Part shown: positions 1 to 7,077 of the stretch, in pieces
How the letters are laid out: every line of letters begins with the position of its first letter
Numbering within the stretch: the stretch's first letter is position 1
NCBI GenBank assembly: GCA_027587225.1
Contig: JAPDDQ010000033.1
Coordinates: 27,138 to 91,137 of the forward strand
DNA length: 64,000 nucleotides
Direction: 5' to 3'
Source of the DNA: Solirubrobacter taibaiensis
GTDB taxonomy: Bacteria > Actinomycetota > Thermoleophilia > Solirubrobacterales > Solirubrobacteraceae
Notes under the pieces: model-generated
Database searches by the model: none
Seen by the model: only the letters and a program-made list of their open reading frames with translations
Told to the model about the DNA's origin: nothing
Translations under genes and position numbers: made by a program

Positions 1-2
1 CG

Positions 3-341
3 ATCGTCTGCGGCGCGTACACGGACGGCCGCGGCGGGATCTGCCCGATGCTCGCGGCCCACCGGCACGGCGGCCGCGTGACGATGCTGGCCTTCGCTCG
101 CTCGTGGGACGCGTTCACGCGGACGAAACGCCCACGGCGGGCGACGACGCGCGAGGTCCGCACGCTCGAGCACCTGCTGATGGCGTCGCTGGGGGAGGAA
201 CGGTCGGAGTTCGCGACCGCGATCGCCGAATATCAGGCGACGCGCCGGACGTTCCCGGACTTCCGGGTCCGCCGGCTTACCGAGCCGCGCCGATCCGGTC
301 CACGAGCCGTAGCAGGTGCAGCGGCGAGAACGGCTTCGTGA
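3..341 (+). CDS. Conserved hypothetical protein, 3' fragment
   Basis: This reading frame is open from the left edge and ends at a stop at 339-341, so the true start lies outside the window. The visible part is about 112 residues with a Gly/Cys-containing start (CGAYTDGRGG around residues 3-12), then a helical, Arg- and Glu-rich stretch. I do not recognise a named domain. The last 65 bases overlap the 3' end of the convergent response regulator, so the final residues may be a read-through tail. Codon use with G/C at third positions fits a real gene. Function unknown. Confidence 0.45.
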   Translation: MVCGAYTDGRGGICPMLAAHRHGGRVTMLAFARSWDAFTRTKRPRRATTREVRTLEHLLMASLGEERSEFATAIAEYQATRRTFPDFRVRRLTEPRRSGPRAVAGAAARTAS

Positions 342-651
342 GGAAGAGGTCCGCGCCGGCGTCCTGAGCGCCGCGCTCCACCACGTCCCCCGAGTCGCCG
401 GTGAGCATCACGATCGTCGCGCTCGCCGTCGTCGGGTCGCTGCGCAGCCGGCGGCAGGTCTCGATCCCGTTCAGCCGCGGCATGTCCACGTCCAGGAAGA
501 CGATCTCCGGGCGTGACGTCATCGCCTGCTCGACCGCCTCGAGCCCGTCCCCGGCCTCCTGCAGGCGGTAGCCGGAGATGTCCTCCAGCGTCGTCGCGAT
601 CAGCTTGCGGATCATCGGGTCGTCGTCGACGATCAGGATCGTCCGCGTCAC
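277..651 (-). CDS. Stand-alone response regulator receiver (REC) protein
   Basis: A 124-residue protein made of one receiver domain and nothing else. The acidic pocket is residues 9-11 (DDD), the phospho-acceptor is Asp54 in LDVDMPR, and the switch residues Thr84 and Lys106 (TKPF) are all present, so it should be phosphorylatable. There is no output domain. Its ATG overlaps the stop of the upstream HD-GYP gene by four bases (ATGA), so the two are translated together. REC-HD-GYP proteins (RpfG type) usually carry these two modules in one chain; here they are split, and the REC protein probably controls the phosphodiesterase in trans. That link is inference. Confidence 0.9.
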   Translation of the reverse strand: MTRTILIVDDDPMIRKLIATTLEDISGYRLQEAGDGLEAVEQAMTSRPEIVFLDVDMPRLNGIETCRRLRSDPTTASATIVMLTGDSGDVVERGAQDAGADLFLTKPFSPLHLLRLVDRIGAAR

Positions 652-1412
652 AGCGCACCTCGCAGCCGGGCGAACTGCTCGTCGGGGATCTGGTCGAACG
701 CGTCCACCACGGTCGGGTCGAACTGCGAGCCGCTGAACCGCCGGATCTCCAGCCGCGCCTCATCCCACGATGAGGCGGGGCGGTACGGGCGATCGGTCGT
801 GAGCGCGTCGAGCGTGTCCGCGACGGAGAACACTCGTGCCGCGAGCGGGATCTCCTCGCCGGCCAGGCGGTCCGGGTAGCCCGTACCGTCCCAGCGCTCG
901 TGGTGATGGCGGACGACGAGCTTGCCCTCGCCGAGGAAGTCCACGTCGCGCAGGATCTCCGCGCCGACAACCGGATGCTGGGCGATCAGCGCGTACTCCT
1001 CGTCCGTGAGCTTGCTCGTCTTGAACAGGATCGCGTCGGGCACGGCCACCTTGCCGATGTCGTGCAACAGGAACCCGAACTCGATCTGGGGTGACTCCTC
1101 GAGGCTGAGCCCCACCGCGCGGGCCAGCTCCATCCCGTATGCCGTGACGCGTTCCGCATGCTTGCCGGTATACGCATCGCGCGCCTCGACGGCATTACTC
1201 AGCGCGCGAACCGTGGCCCGATAGGAGCGTCGGAGCTCCTGCGCGCGAGCGCGCTCCTGCTTGAAGACCTCGCGCAGATCGGCTGCGTAGCGTTCCAGCT
1301 GCCGCTGTCGGGACGCAGCCTGCTGCTCCGTGCGCTCAAGGCGTGCACGGAGGAGAGGAACTGTTTCCTCACCGGTACCGGCGCTCAATTCGTCACCATC
1401 GGGGCCCGCCAA
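648..1412 (-). CDS. HD-GYP domain protein, probable cyclic-di-nucleotide phosphodiesterase
   Basis: A 254-residue cytoplasmic protein. Residues about 20-65 are a charged coiled coil (Arg/Glu/Gln-rich). From about 70 onward there is a complete HD-GYP domain with GKHAER at 83-88, HDIGK at 117-121, HH(H)E at 169-172 and DGTGYP at 175-180. HD-GYP enzymes hydrolyse cyclic di-GMP to pGpG or GMP using a metal centre bound by these residues. The start is TTG at 1412; no ATG or GTG is nearby in frame. It is first in a two-gene operon with the REC protein downstream (4-base overlap). The coiled coil may mediate dimerisation or docking of the REC partner. Confidence 0.9.
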   Translation of the reverse strand: MAGPDGDELSAGTGEETVPLLRARLERTEQQAASRQRQLERYAADLREVFKQERARAQELRRSYRATVRALSNAVEARDAYTGKHAERVTAYGMELARAVGLSLEESPQIEFGFLLHDIGKVAVPDAILFKTSKLTDEEYALIAQHPVVGAEILRDVDFLGEGKLVVRHHHERWDGTGYPDRLAGEEIPLAARVFSVADTLDALTTDRPYRPASSWDEARLEIRRFSGSQFDPTVVDAFDQIPDEQFARLRGAL

Positions 1413-1502
1413 CGCTCGACTTAGCCTACTGAGCGCTGAAACGCATTGGCGGCAGGGATCTTGCTGTCAATTACAGCGGGCCCCTTCGGTGCGGGAGTTT
1501 TC

Positions 1503-2222
1503 CTAGCGCCAGCGGTGTTTCGGCCGCGCCGGACGGTCCGGCGGCGTGAGGTTCACGATGTCGTCGATGCGCTCGTCCAGCTCGGCCGCCATCTCGTCCC
1601 GCTGCGCCTGGGTGAGCTTGCCGTCCTTGACCGCCTGATCGAGCCGCTTGGTCGCGGCGTCCTTGATCGCGGCCTTGAGCCCGTCGACCGACTTGTTGTT
1701 GGCCTTGGCGACATCCGCGAGCGACTTGCCGGCATGGAGCTGCTCGTGCAGCTGCGCCGTGGTGATCCCGAGGTACTTCGCCGCGCCCTCGGCGCTCTCG
1801 AGGCTGAGCCCCATCCCGAACCCGGGGCCACCGAAGCCGGGGCCGCCGTGACCCGGAGCGCCACCACCGCGAGGGCCGCCGCCGAAACCGGGTCCGCCGC
1901 CCAGGCCGGGCAGGAGCGGCGCACCCGCGGCGAGCCGCTGCTTCGCCGCCTCACCCTGCTCCTTAGTGAGCTTCCCGGCCGCCACGGCCGCATCGATCCG
2001 CGCCTCCGCCGCACTCTTGAGCGCTGCGTCCAACTGATCGCGCGTGACGTTCAGCCGCTTGGCGACATCATCCAGAAACGCCTTCTGCTCGGCGGCGCGA
2101 TCGGCGGGCGCCTTGCTGGTCGTCGGCCCGGACTGGCCGGCGGCATACGCCCCGCCGGACCCGGCGAGGACCGCAAGCCCGGCGGCACCGGCGACGAGCT
2201 TGCGCTTTACGGAGATGGACAT
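1503..2222 (-). CDS. Secreted protein with two related helical repeats joined by a Gly-rich linker
   Basis: 239 residues. The N-terminus (KRK then a hydrophobic stretch ending AYAAG near residue 29) is a Sec signal peptide. Two similar alpha-helical segments follow, at about 45-100 and 140-220. Each has a start like FLDDVAKRLNVT or AAKYLGITTAQL and ends with a DAAV/DQAV..GKLT..Q motif. They are separated by a linker of GFGG/GPG repeats at about 105-135. The pattern resembles the helical repeats of secreted DUF2680-like proteins of Gram-positive bacteria, but I cannot assign a family firmly. It is monocistronic, lying between the HD-GYP gene and a tRNA. Function unknown; possibly a cell-envelope protein. 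Confidence 0.8.
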   Translation of the reverse strand: MSISVKRKLVAGAAGLAVLAGSGGAYAAGQSGPTTSKAPADRAAEQKAFLDDVAKRLNVTRDQLDAALKSAAEARIDAAVAAGKLTKEQGEAAKQRLAAGAPLLPGLGGGPGFGGGPRGGGAPGHGGPGFGGPGFGMGLSLESAEGAAKYLGITTAQLHEQLHAGKSLADVAKANNKSVDGLKAAIKDAATKRLDQAVKDGKLTQAQRDEMAAELDERIDDIVNLTPPDRPARPKHRWR

Positions 2223-2296
2223 GAACGCAACTTGAGCAGGCTTGCGTCAGAAACGTGTAAGAACGGGGGTAGCCTTACGCGCCGCAATCGTCTCCC

Positions 2297-2369
2297 GGGC
2301 CGGTAGCTCAGCGGTTAGAGCAGCGGACTCATAATCCGACGCGCGCAGGTTCGATTCCTGCCCGGCCCA
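2297..2369 (+). tRNA. tRNA with CAT anticodon, probably tRNA-Ile2 (lysidine-modified) or elongator tRNA-Met
   Basis: A full cloverleaf folds: acceptor GGGCCGG/CCGGCCC, D arm GCTC/GAGC, anticodon loop CTCATAA (anticodon CAT), five-base variable loop, and T arm GCAGG/CCTGC with TTCGATT. The discriminator base is A and the 3' CCA is not encoded. The D-loop/anticodon-arm sequence (AGCGGTTAGAGCAG..ACTCATAAT) looks more like bacterial tRNA-Ile2, whose C34 is modified to lysidine by TilS, than like tRNA-Met, but the call is not certain. The 27-43 pair at the top of the anticodon stem is a G-A mismatch. Confidence 0.9.
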
Positions 2370-2381
2370 CTGCAGTTCCGG

Positions 2382-5069
2382 TCAGTTCCGAGCAGCATCG
2401 TTGCTGACCGGAGCCAGCGCGCCGGCGAGCTCCCCGCGAGACGTGACGCCGAGCTTCGGGAACACGCGGTAGAGGTGCGTGCTGATCGTGCGGTGCGAGA
2501 GGTACAGGCGCTGGCCGATCTCGCGGTTCGACATCCCGGTCGCCGCGAGCTGGGCGATCTGCAGCTCCTGTGCCGTCAGGTCGTCGCGGGCGGCGGGGTC
2601 GCGACGACGGCTGGATTCGCCGGATGCTCGCAGCTCGGAGCGTGCGTGGTCGCCCCAGTTGGTGGCGCCGATGGTGTCGAAGATGTCGCGTGCTCGACGG
2701 AGGGGTTCGCGCGAGTCCATCACTCGCCGGTGGCGGCGCAGCCAGCGGCCGTGGGCGAGCAGGAGCCGGCCGCGCCAGAAGGGCCAGCGGTCGAGGTCGA
2801 CGTTGAGGGCCTCATCGAAGCGCAGGTTGGCTTCGTGCTCGTCGTGGGCGAGTACGGCGCGGGCATGGCGGAGGTTGATCGCGAGCCATTCAGTCGGGGT
2901 GTCGCCGACGATCTGCTCGACCTGGGCCAGCCGTCGGCGCGCTTCGGGTGCGCGGTCGGCGAGCGCGGCGGCCTCTGCGAGATCGCCGATCGCCATGCAG
3001 GCGAACTGCAGATGGTGGGCCGGATCGCTCGGGTCGAACATTCGCTCGGCGCGGCTGAGGGCCTCGTCGTGGTGACCGTGGGCCAGCGCGAACAGGATCG
3101 GACCGGACTGAGCGAGCGCGACGATGTGGGTGGCGCCGAGTGGCAGTGCGAGCTGCTCGGCGCGCGCGGTTGACTGCTCCGTCGCTGCCGCATCGCCGCG
3201 CAGGGCGGCGATCATCGCGATCGCCGTCTCGGCGGTGGCGAGCCAGATCGGCTGGCCGAGCTCGGTCGCCAGTCGGCGGGCCTCTTCTGCGGCGGGGATG
3301 GCGATGTCCCAGTTGGGCAGGCGAACCGCGAGGATCGCCTGCGTCGCGAGCAACCGGGGGAGGCCGCCGAGGCGCCCCTGCGCGCGAGCGCTCTCGATCG
3401 CGATGGCGCAGAACGTCAGGCCGTCGTAGAAAGCCCCTGTGGTGGTCGCCGCCGAAGCCAGATACCCGGCGGGCTCCGCCCCCGTGACGCCCCGGTCCAC
3501 GGCGTCGTGCAGGCAGGCGACGACCTTCGCCGCGTTGCTCCACGGATCGGCGTAGGCATGGATCGAGACCAACCGCGGATCCGCGGCGCTGGGCGATCCT
3601 GCGCGATTGGCTGCGTCCACGATCAGCTCGCGGATGTCCGGAGCCGGGCTCGCCCACCACGTGCGCGCGGCGGCGATCCAGAGCAGGTTGTGGTGCAGTT
3701 CGCGATCGCCCGCCGCGCCGGCGCGCTCCGCGATGGCGATCAGCTCGGCGACACGTCTGCGGTCGGCCAGTGCACGCGCATCGGTGAGCTCGTCGATGAA
3801 GCGTGCGCGGGCGATCTCGACCGGGTCGAGATCCGCGCGGTCGATCTCGCGCACCATGGCACGGGCCATGTCCGGTCGCCCGCGCTCGTAGGCCAGCTCG
3901 GCGGTGGCGAGCATGCGATGGGCGCGGTGTTCAGGGGCGCTGAGTTGGACCGCCCGCCGCAGCGCGGTCACGGCCACGTCGATGGCGTCGCGGCGACGGG
4001 CCCGGAGGCCGGCCGCTTCCAGTTCGCGTGCAACCGCTTCGTGCGTTCCGGTCATCAGGGCGGCGCGGTGCCACACGCGGCGGTCGGGATCGGCGTCGAG
4101 TGTCGCGGCGAGGGCCTCGTGGACACGCCGGCGCTGCTGCACTCCGGCGCTCTGTCGGACCGCGGAGCGCACCAGGGGGTGCCGGAACCGGATCGAGTTG
4201 ACGTCAAGTTCGATGAGCGCCGCGTCGGCGGCCGGCTCCGCCGCGCCGAGATCCAGCGCAGTCCCAGCGACGGCGCCGGCCGCCTGGAGGATCTCGCTCG
4301 CGGCATCCCCGTCGCTGAGGGCGGCGACGAGCACGACGAGGCGCGTCGCCTCCGGGAGATCGGACACGCGAGCCGCGAACGCGCGCTCGAGGCGGTCGGT
4401 CAGCGGCAGGCCGCCGGACAGCGATGACCCGTCGTCGGGCACGCCGGCCAGCGCGGGCAGCTCAAGGAGCGCCAGTGGGTTGCCGGCGGCCTCGCGCAGC
4501 ACGCGGTCGCGCGCGCTCGGCTCCAGGCCCGGCGCAACGGCGTTCAGGAGGGCGTCGGCCGTCGGTTCGTCGAGCGCGCGGAGGCGGTGCTCCGGGAGCC
4601 CTGCGTCGGCGAGCGCCGAGGGATAGCCGTCGCGCACGGCGGCGAGCATGAGCACCGGGTCGGACTCGATGCGCCGAGCCACGAATGCGAGCACTTCTGC
4701 GGTCGGAAGGTCAAGCCAGTGCGCGTCCTCGACAACGAGCATCAGCGGCGCGTCGTGGGCGATGTCCGAGACGAGGTCGAGCACGGCCATGGCGATCCGG
4801 AAGTGCTCAGGTGCCGGCTCGGGCGTGAGGCCGAAGGCGGCGTCGAGTGCCGCCCGCTGGACGGGCGGCAGTGCGGCTGCCTGCGCGCGGACGGGACGGA
4901 GCAGCTGGTGCATCCCGGCGAAGGGCAGGTGCATCTCGGACTGCACCGCGGCGGTCGTGAGCACCGTCATGCCGCGCTCACGGGCGGTGCGCGCGGCGCT
5001 GGACAGCAGCCGCGACTTGCCGATGCCCGGCTCTCCCCGCAGCACGAGCGCCTGCCCACGCACCGCCAC
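2382..5069 (-). CDS. Large LuxR-family transcriptional regulator with AAA ATPase module
   Basis: An 895-residue regulator from the GTG at 5069. A P-loop ATPase domain starts at the N-terminus (Walker A GEPGIGKS at 12-19; Walker B LVVEDAHWLD around 110-120). A long TPR-like helical region fills the middle, and a LuxR/GerE helix-turn-helix (LTAQELQIAQLAATGMSNREIG) lies in the last 70 residues. This layout is typical of large ATP-binding LuxR regulators that sense small molecules. The reading frame continues upstream of 5069 for about 24 codons with the family-typical LLGR...LLHSLLDE sequence, but no ATG, GTG or TTG lies between this and the in-frame TAG of the preceding gene (5142-5144). The true start is therefore unclear. 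It lies directly downstream of the Dps-like gene. Confidence 0.9.
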   Translation of the reverse strand: MAVRGQALVLRGEPGIGKSRLLSSAARTARERGMTVLTTAAVQSEMHLPFAGMHQLLRPVRAQAAALPPVQRAALDAAFGLTPEPAPEHFRIAMAVLDLVSDIAHDAPLMLVVEDAHWLDLPTAEVLAFVARRIESDPVLMLAAVRDGYPSALADAGLPEHRLRALDEPTADALLNAVAPGLEPSARDRVLREAAGNPLALLELPALAGVPDDGSSLSGGLPLTDRLERAFAARVSDLPEATRLVVLVAALSDGDAASEILQAAGAVAGTALDLGAAEPAADAALIELDVNSIRFRHPLVRSAVRQSAGVQQRRRVHEALAATLDADPDRRVWHRAALMTGTHEAVARELEAAGLRARRRDAIDVAVTALRRAVQLSAPEHRAHRMLATAELAYERGRPDMARAMVREIDRADLDPVEIARARFIDELTDARALADRRRVAELIAIAERAGAAGDRELHHNLLWIAAARTWWASPAPDIRELIVDAANRAGSPSAADPRLVSIHAYADPWSNAAKVVACLHDAVDRGVTGAEPAGYLASAATTTGAFYDGLTFCAIAIESARAQGRLGGLPRLLATQAILAVRLPNWDIAIPAAEEARRLATELGQPIWLATAETAIAMIAALRGDAAATEQSTARAEQLALPLGATHIVALAQSGPILFALAHGHHDEALSRAERMFDPSDPAHHLQFACMAIGDLAEAAALADRAPEARRRLAQVEQIVGDTPTEWLAINLRHARAVLAHDEHEANLRFDEALNVDLDRWPFWRGRLLLAHGRWLRRHRRVMDSREPLRRARDIFDTIGATNWGDHARSELRASGESSRRRDPAARDDLTAQELQIAQLAATGMSNREIGQRLYLSHRTISTHLYRVFPKLGVTSRGELAGALAPVSNDAARN

Positions 5070-5141
5070 CTCGTCCAGAAGCGAGTGCAGCAGGGCCTCT
5101 TCCGAAGCGCGACCAAGTAGGGGGCTGGAGCCGATGTCGAG

Positions 5142-5627
5142 CTAGTCTGCCAACTGCGTCCGCAGCATCCACAGCTGGCGCTCGAGCTCGCGCTGCACCC
5201 CGAGCAACACGTGCTGCGAGAGGGTGTCGAGCGCGCCGAGCCGGTGCGCGCGGTGGCGCACGCGAAGGGCGACATCCCAGAGCTGCGAGCAGAGCCGCTC
5301 GACAGCGGTGGCGACCTCGACGAAACCGGGTTCGACGGGTCGATGAACGTCCAGCTCGATGACGGCGGCGGCGCTGCCGTCCAGCGCCACCCCGATCGTC
5401 ACGGCGCGCTCGGCGACGATGTCCGCCAGCGCTCGCCATTCCTCGACGACCTGTCCCAGGTGCCGATGGACGCCGACGAACTCGCGGCCGTACGCGGTCC
5501 ATTGCAGCTGCTTGCCGGCCAATGCGAGCGCGATCAGCTCGACGAGGGTGAACTGGAGCTGCTCGCCGATCTCGCCGCACACCTCGTCTGGGAGCGGCGG
5601 ATTCGGCCGGTCGGGCTGTCGGGACAT
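5142..5627 (-). CDS. Dps/ferritin-like protein with altered ferroxidase site
   Basis: 161 residues, ATG start. Residues about 20-155 match the Dps four-helix bundle: LVELIALALAGKQLQWTAYG, then FVGVHRHL, then LADIVAERAVTIGVALDG. Dps proteins form 12-subunit shells that bind DNA and oxidise Fe2+ with H2O2. Aligned by eye with E. coli Dps, the ferroxidase His51 is Gln (LQW instead of LHW) and Asp67 is Gly. The second His, the Asp and the Glu of AER are kept, so iron oxidation may be lost or weak. The gene is followed, in the same frame after one TAG stop, by the LuxR regulator, suggesting an operon. Confidence 0.8.
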   Translation of the reverse strand: MSRQPDRPNPPLPDEVCGEIGEQLQFTLVELIALALAGKQLQWTAYGREFVGVHRHLGQVVEEWRALADIVAERAVTIGVALDGSAAAVIELDVHRPVEPGFVEVATAVERLCSQLWDVALRVRHRAHRLGALDTLSQHVLLGVQRELERQLWMLRTQLAD

Positions 5628-5661
5628 GAGCGCGGCGGCCGTAGCGGCTAGCCGCTGGCCC

Positions 5662-6372
5662 TCACACCGTCTCCGCGCTCGGCACGCGGGCTTCCTGCGC
5701 GGCGCGCTTGATCAACTCGGCGGTGGCCTGCGGCTGCGACACGTAGATCGAGTGGCTGCCGGGCGCCTCCACGACGGTAGCGCCGGCGCGCTCGGACATC
5801 GCGCGCTGGGCGGGGGGCGGGATCATGCGGTCGTCGGTAGCGATCAGGTACCAGCTGGGCTTGTTGCGCCAGGCCGGTTCGCTGACCGCGCCGTTGAGCG
5901 CCTCGACGCCCCAGGGGAGTTGCGAATCGGCCATGAAGGTGGCGTCCGCTGCGGGCAGGTCGGCAGCGAAGGACTGGGCGAACTTGTCGCGGTCGAGGAA
6001 CAGGAACCCGTCGACGGGCGCCAGGATCGGCGGCACGGGCGCGCCTGGCGGCGGGTCGGCGATCAGCGTGTTGACGGACTCGCCGGCGTCGGGCGCGAAC
6101 GCGGCGATGTAGACGAGCCCCGCGACGTTCTCGTGGCTCCCGGCCTCGCTGATGACGACACCGCCGTACGAGTGGCCGACGAGGATCGCGGGACCGTCCT
6201 GCGTGTCAAGCACGTTGTGGGTGGTCTCGACATCGCTCTCCAGCGAGAGCGTCTGGTTCTGCACGACGCTCACGTTGAACCCGTCGGCCGTCAGCTGGTC
6301 GTAGACACCTCGCCAGCCGGACCCGTCGACGAACCCGCCGTGGACCAGAACGACATTGCGGACATCAGTCAT
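5662..6372 (-). CDS. Alpha/beta hydrolase, cytoplasmic esterase-like
   Basis: A 236-residue single-domain alpha/beta hydrolase. The oxyanion region VLVHGGFVDGSGW (8-20) and the nucleophile elbow GHSYGG with Ser68 are clear. The acid is probably an Asp in LIATDDRMIP near residue 184, and the base is His in GSHSIYVSQP near 211. There is no signal peptide. The family includes esterases and salicylate-esterase/hydroxynitrile-lyase-like enzymes; the substrate cannot be read from sequence. A good ribosome site (GGGAGG, 6381-6386) precedes the ATG. The gene is divergent from the RidA gene with a shared 166-base promoter region. Confidence 0.9.
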   Translation of the reverse strand: MTDVRNVVLVHGGFVDGSGWRGVYDQLTADGFNVSVVQNQTLSLESDVETTHNVLDTQDGPAILVGHSYGGVVISEAGSHENVAGLVYIAAFAPDAGESVNTLIADPPPGAPVPPILAPVDGFLFLDRDKFAQSFAADLPAADATFMADSQLPWGVEALNGAVSEPAWRNKPSWYLIATDDRMIPPPAQRAMSERAGATVVEAPGSHSIYVSQPQATAELIKRAAQEARVPSAETV

Positions 6373-6526
6373 GGTTGACCTCCCTCAGCGATCACCGGCC
6401 CTCGGAGGCGGCCGGTCGTGTGCTTGGGACTCTGACCGTGGCCGGGCGATGTCGCGTGCGTCAAATGACGACGTTCGTGCGCGCCGGCGTACGTACTCCC
6501 TCGGGACGCGATGACGGCTGTTAGGC

Positions 6527-6538
6527 GAGACTTGCTCG
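6527..6538 (+). promoter_or_regulatory. Probable -10 element of a leaderless RidA mRNA
   Basis: The hexamer GAGACT (6527-6532) fits the pattern NANNNT and is followed by only six bases before the ATG at 6539. No Shine-Dalgarno sequence is visible, so transcription probably begins at the start codon. Inference from spacing only. Confidence 0.4.
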
Positions 6539-6919
6539 ATGACCAGACGCGCAGTGTCCAGCGAGCAGGCGCCAGCAGCACTCGGTCCGTACAGCCAGGC
6601 AATCGTCGCCAACGGCCTTGTCTTTTGCTCCGGGATGGCCGGCATCGATCCGGCGGGCGCGATTCCGGAAGGGATCGAGGCGCAGACCGAGCAGGCGCTG
6701 ACCAACCTGGCGAGCGTGCTCGAGGCGGCGGGCGCGTCGATGGACGACGTCGTCAAGACGACGATCTTCTACGCGAACGTCGAGGACTTCGGCCGCCTCA
6801 ACGAGGTGTACGCGCGGCACATGCCCGACCCACCCCCGGCGCGCTCGGCCCCGGCCCACGTGCGGCTTCCGCGCGGTCTACTCGTGTCGATCGAGGCCAT
6901 CGCGGTCCTCCCGACCTGA
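6539..6919 (+). CDS. RidA family protein (reactive imine/enamine deaminase-like)
   Basis: 126 residues, the usual length of RidA/YjgF proteins. Family hallmarks are AALGPYSQAIVANGLVFCSGMAG (14-36), the trimer-core motif DDVVKTTIFY (69-78), and the C-terminal PARSAPAHVRLPRGLLVSIEAIAV with the substrate-binding Arg and Glu. RidA hydrolyses reactive 2-aminoacrylate-type imines released by PLP enzymes. It is monocistronic, starts probably leaderless at the ATG, and ends before a strong hairpin terminator shared with the convergent carboxypeptidase gene. Confidence 0.92.
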   Translation: MTRRAVSSEQAPAALGPYSQAIVANGLVFCSGMAGIDPAGAIPEGIEAQTEQALTNLASVLEAAGASMDDVVKTTIFYANVEDFGRLNEVYARHMPDPPPARSAPAHVRLPRGLLVSIEAIAVLPT

Positions 6920-7031
6920 TCCTGGGCCGACGGCTCGCTCGCTCAGCGCTCCGACTGGCGACTGTCGCAACGGACGAAGGCACACGGGGTGGCGTCCGCG
7001 GGCTCGTCCGCCGGCGCAGGGGGTGCGCTTT

Positions 7032-7064
7032 GGTGGCCGTCGCGCGCTGTGCGCGACGGCCACC
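7032..7064. terminator. Perfect 14-bp hairpin, bidirectional terminator
   Basis: GGTGGCCGTCGCGC (7032-7045) is exactly complementary to GCGCGACGGCCACC (7051-7064), with a five-base loop. It lies between the convergent RidA and M14 carboxypeptidase genes, 13 bases from the latter's stop. There is no long U tract, as is common in high-GC actinobacteria. Confidence 0.8.
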
Positions 7065-7077
7065 TGCACCTTCTGAC

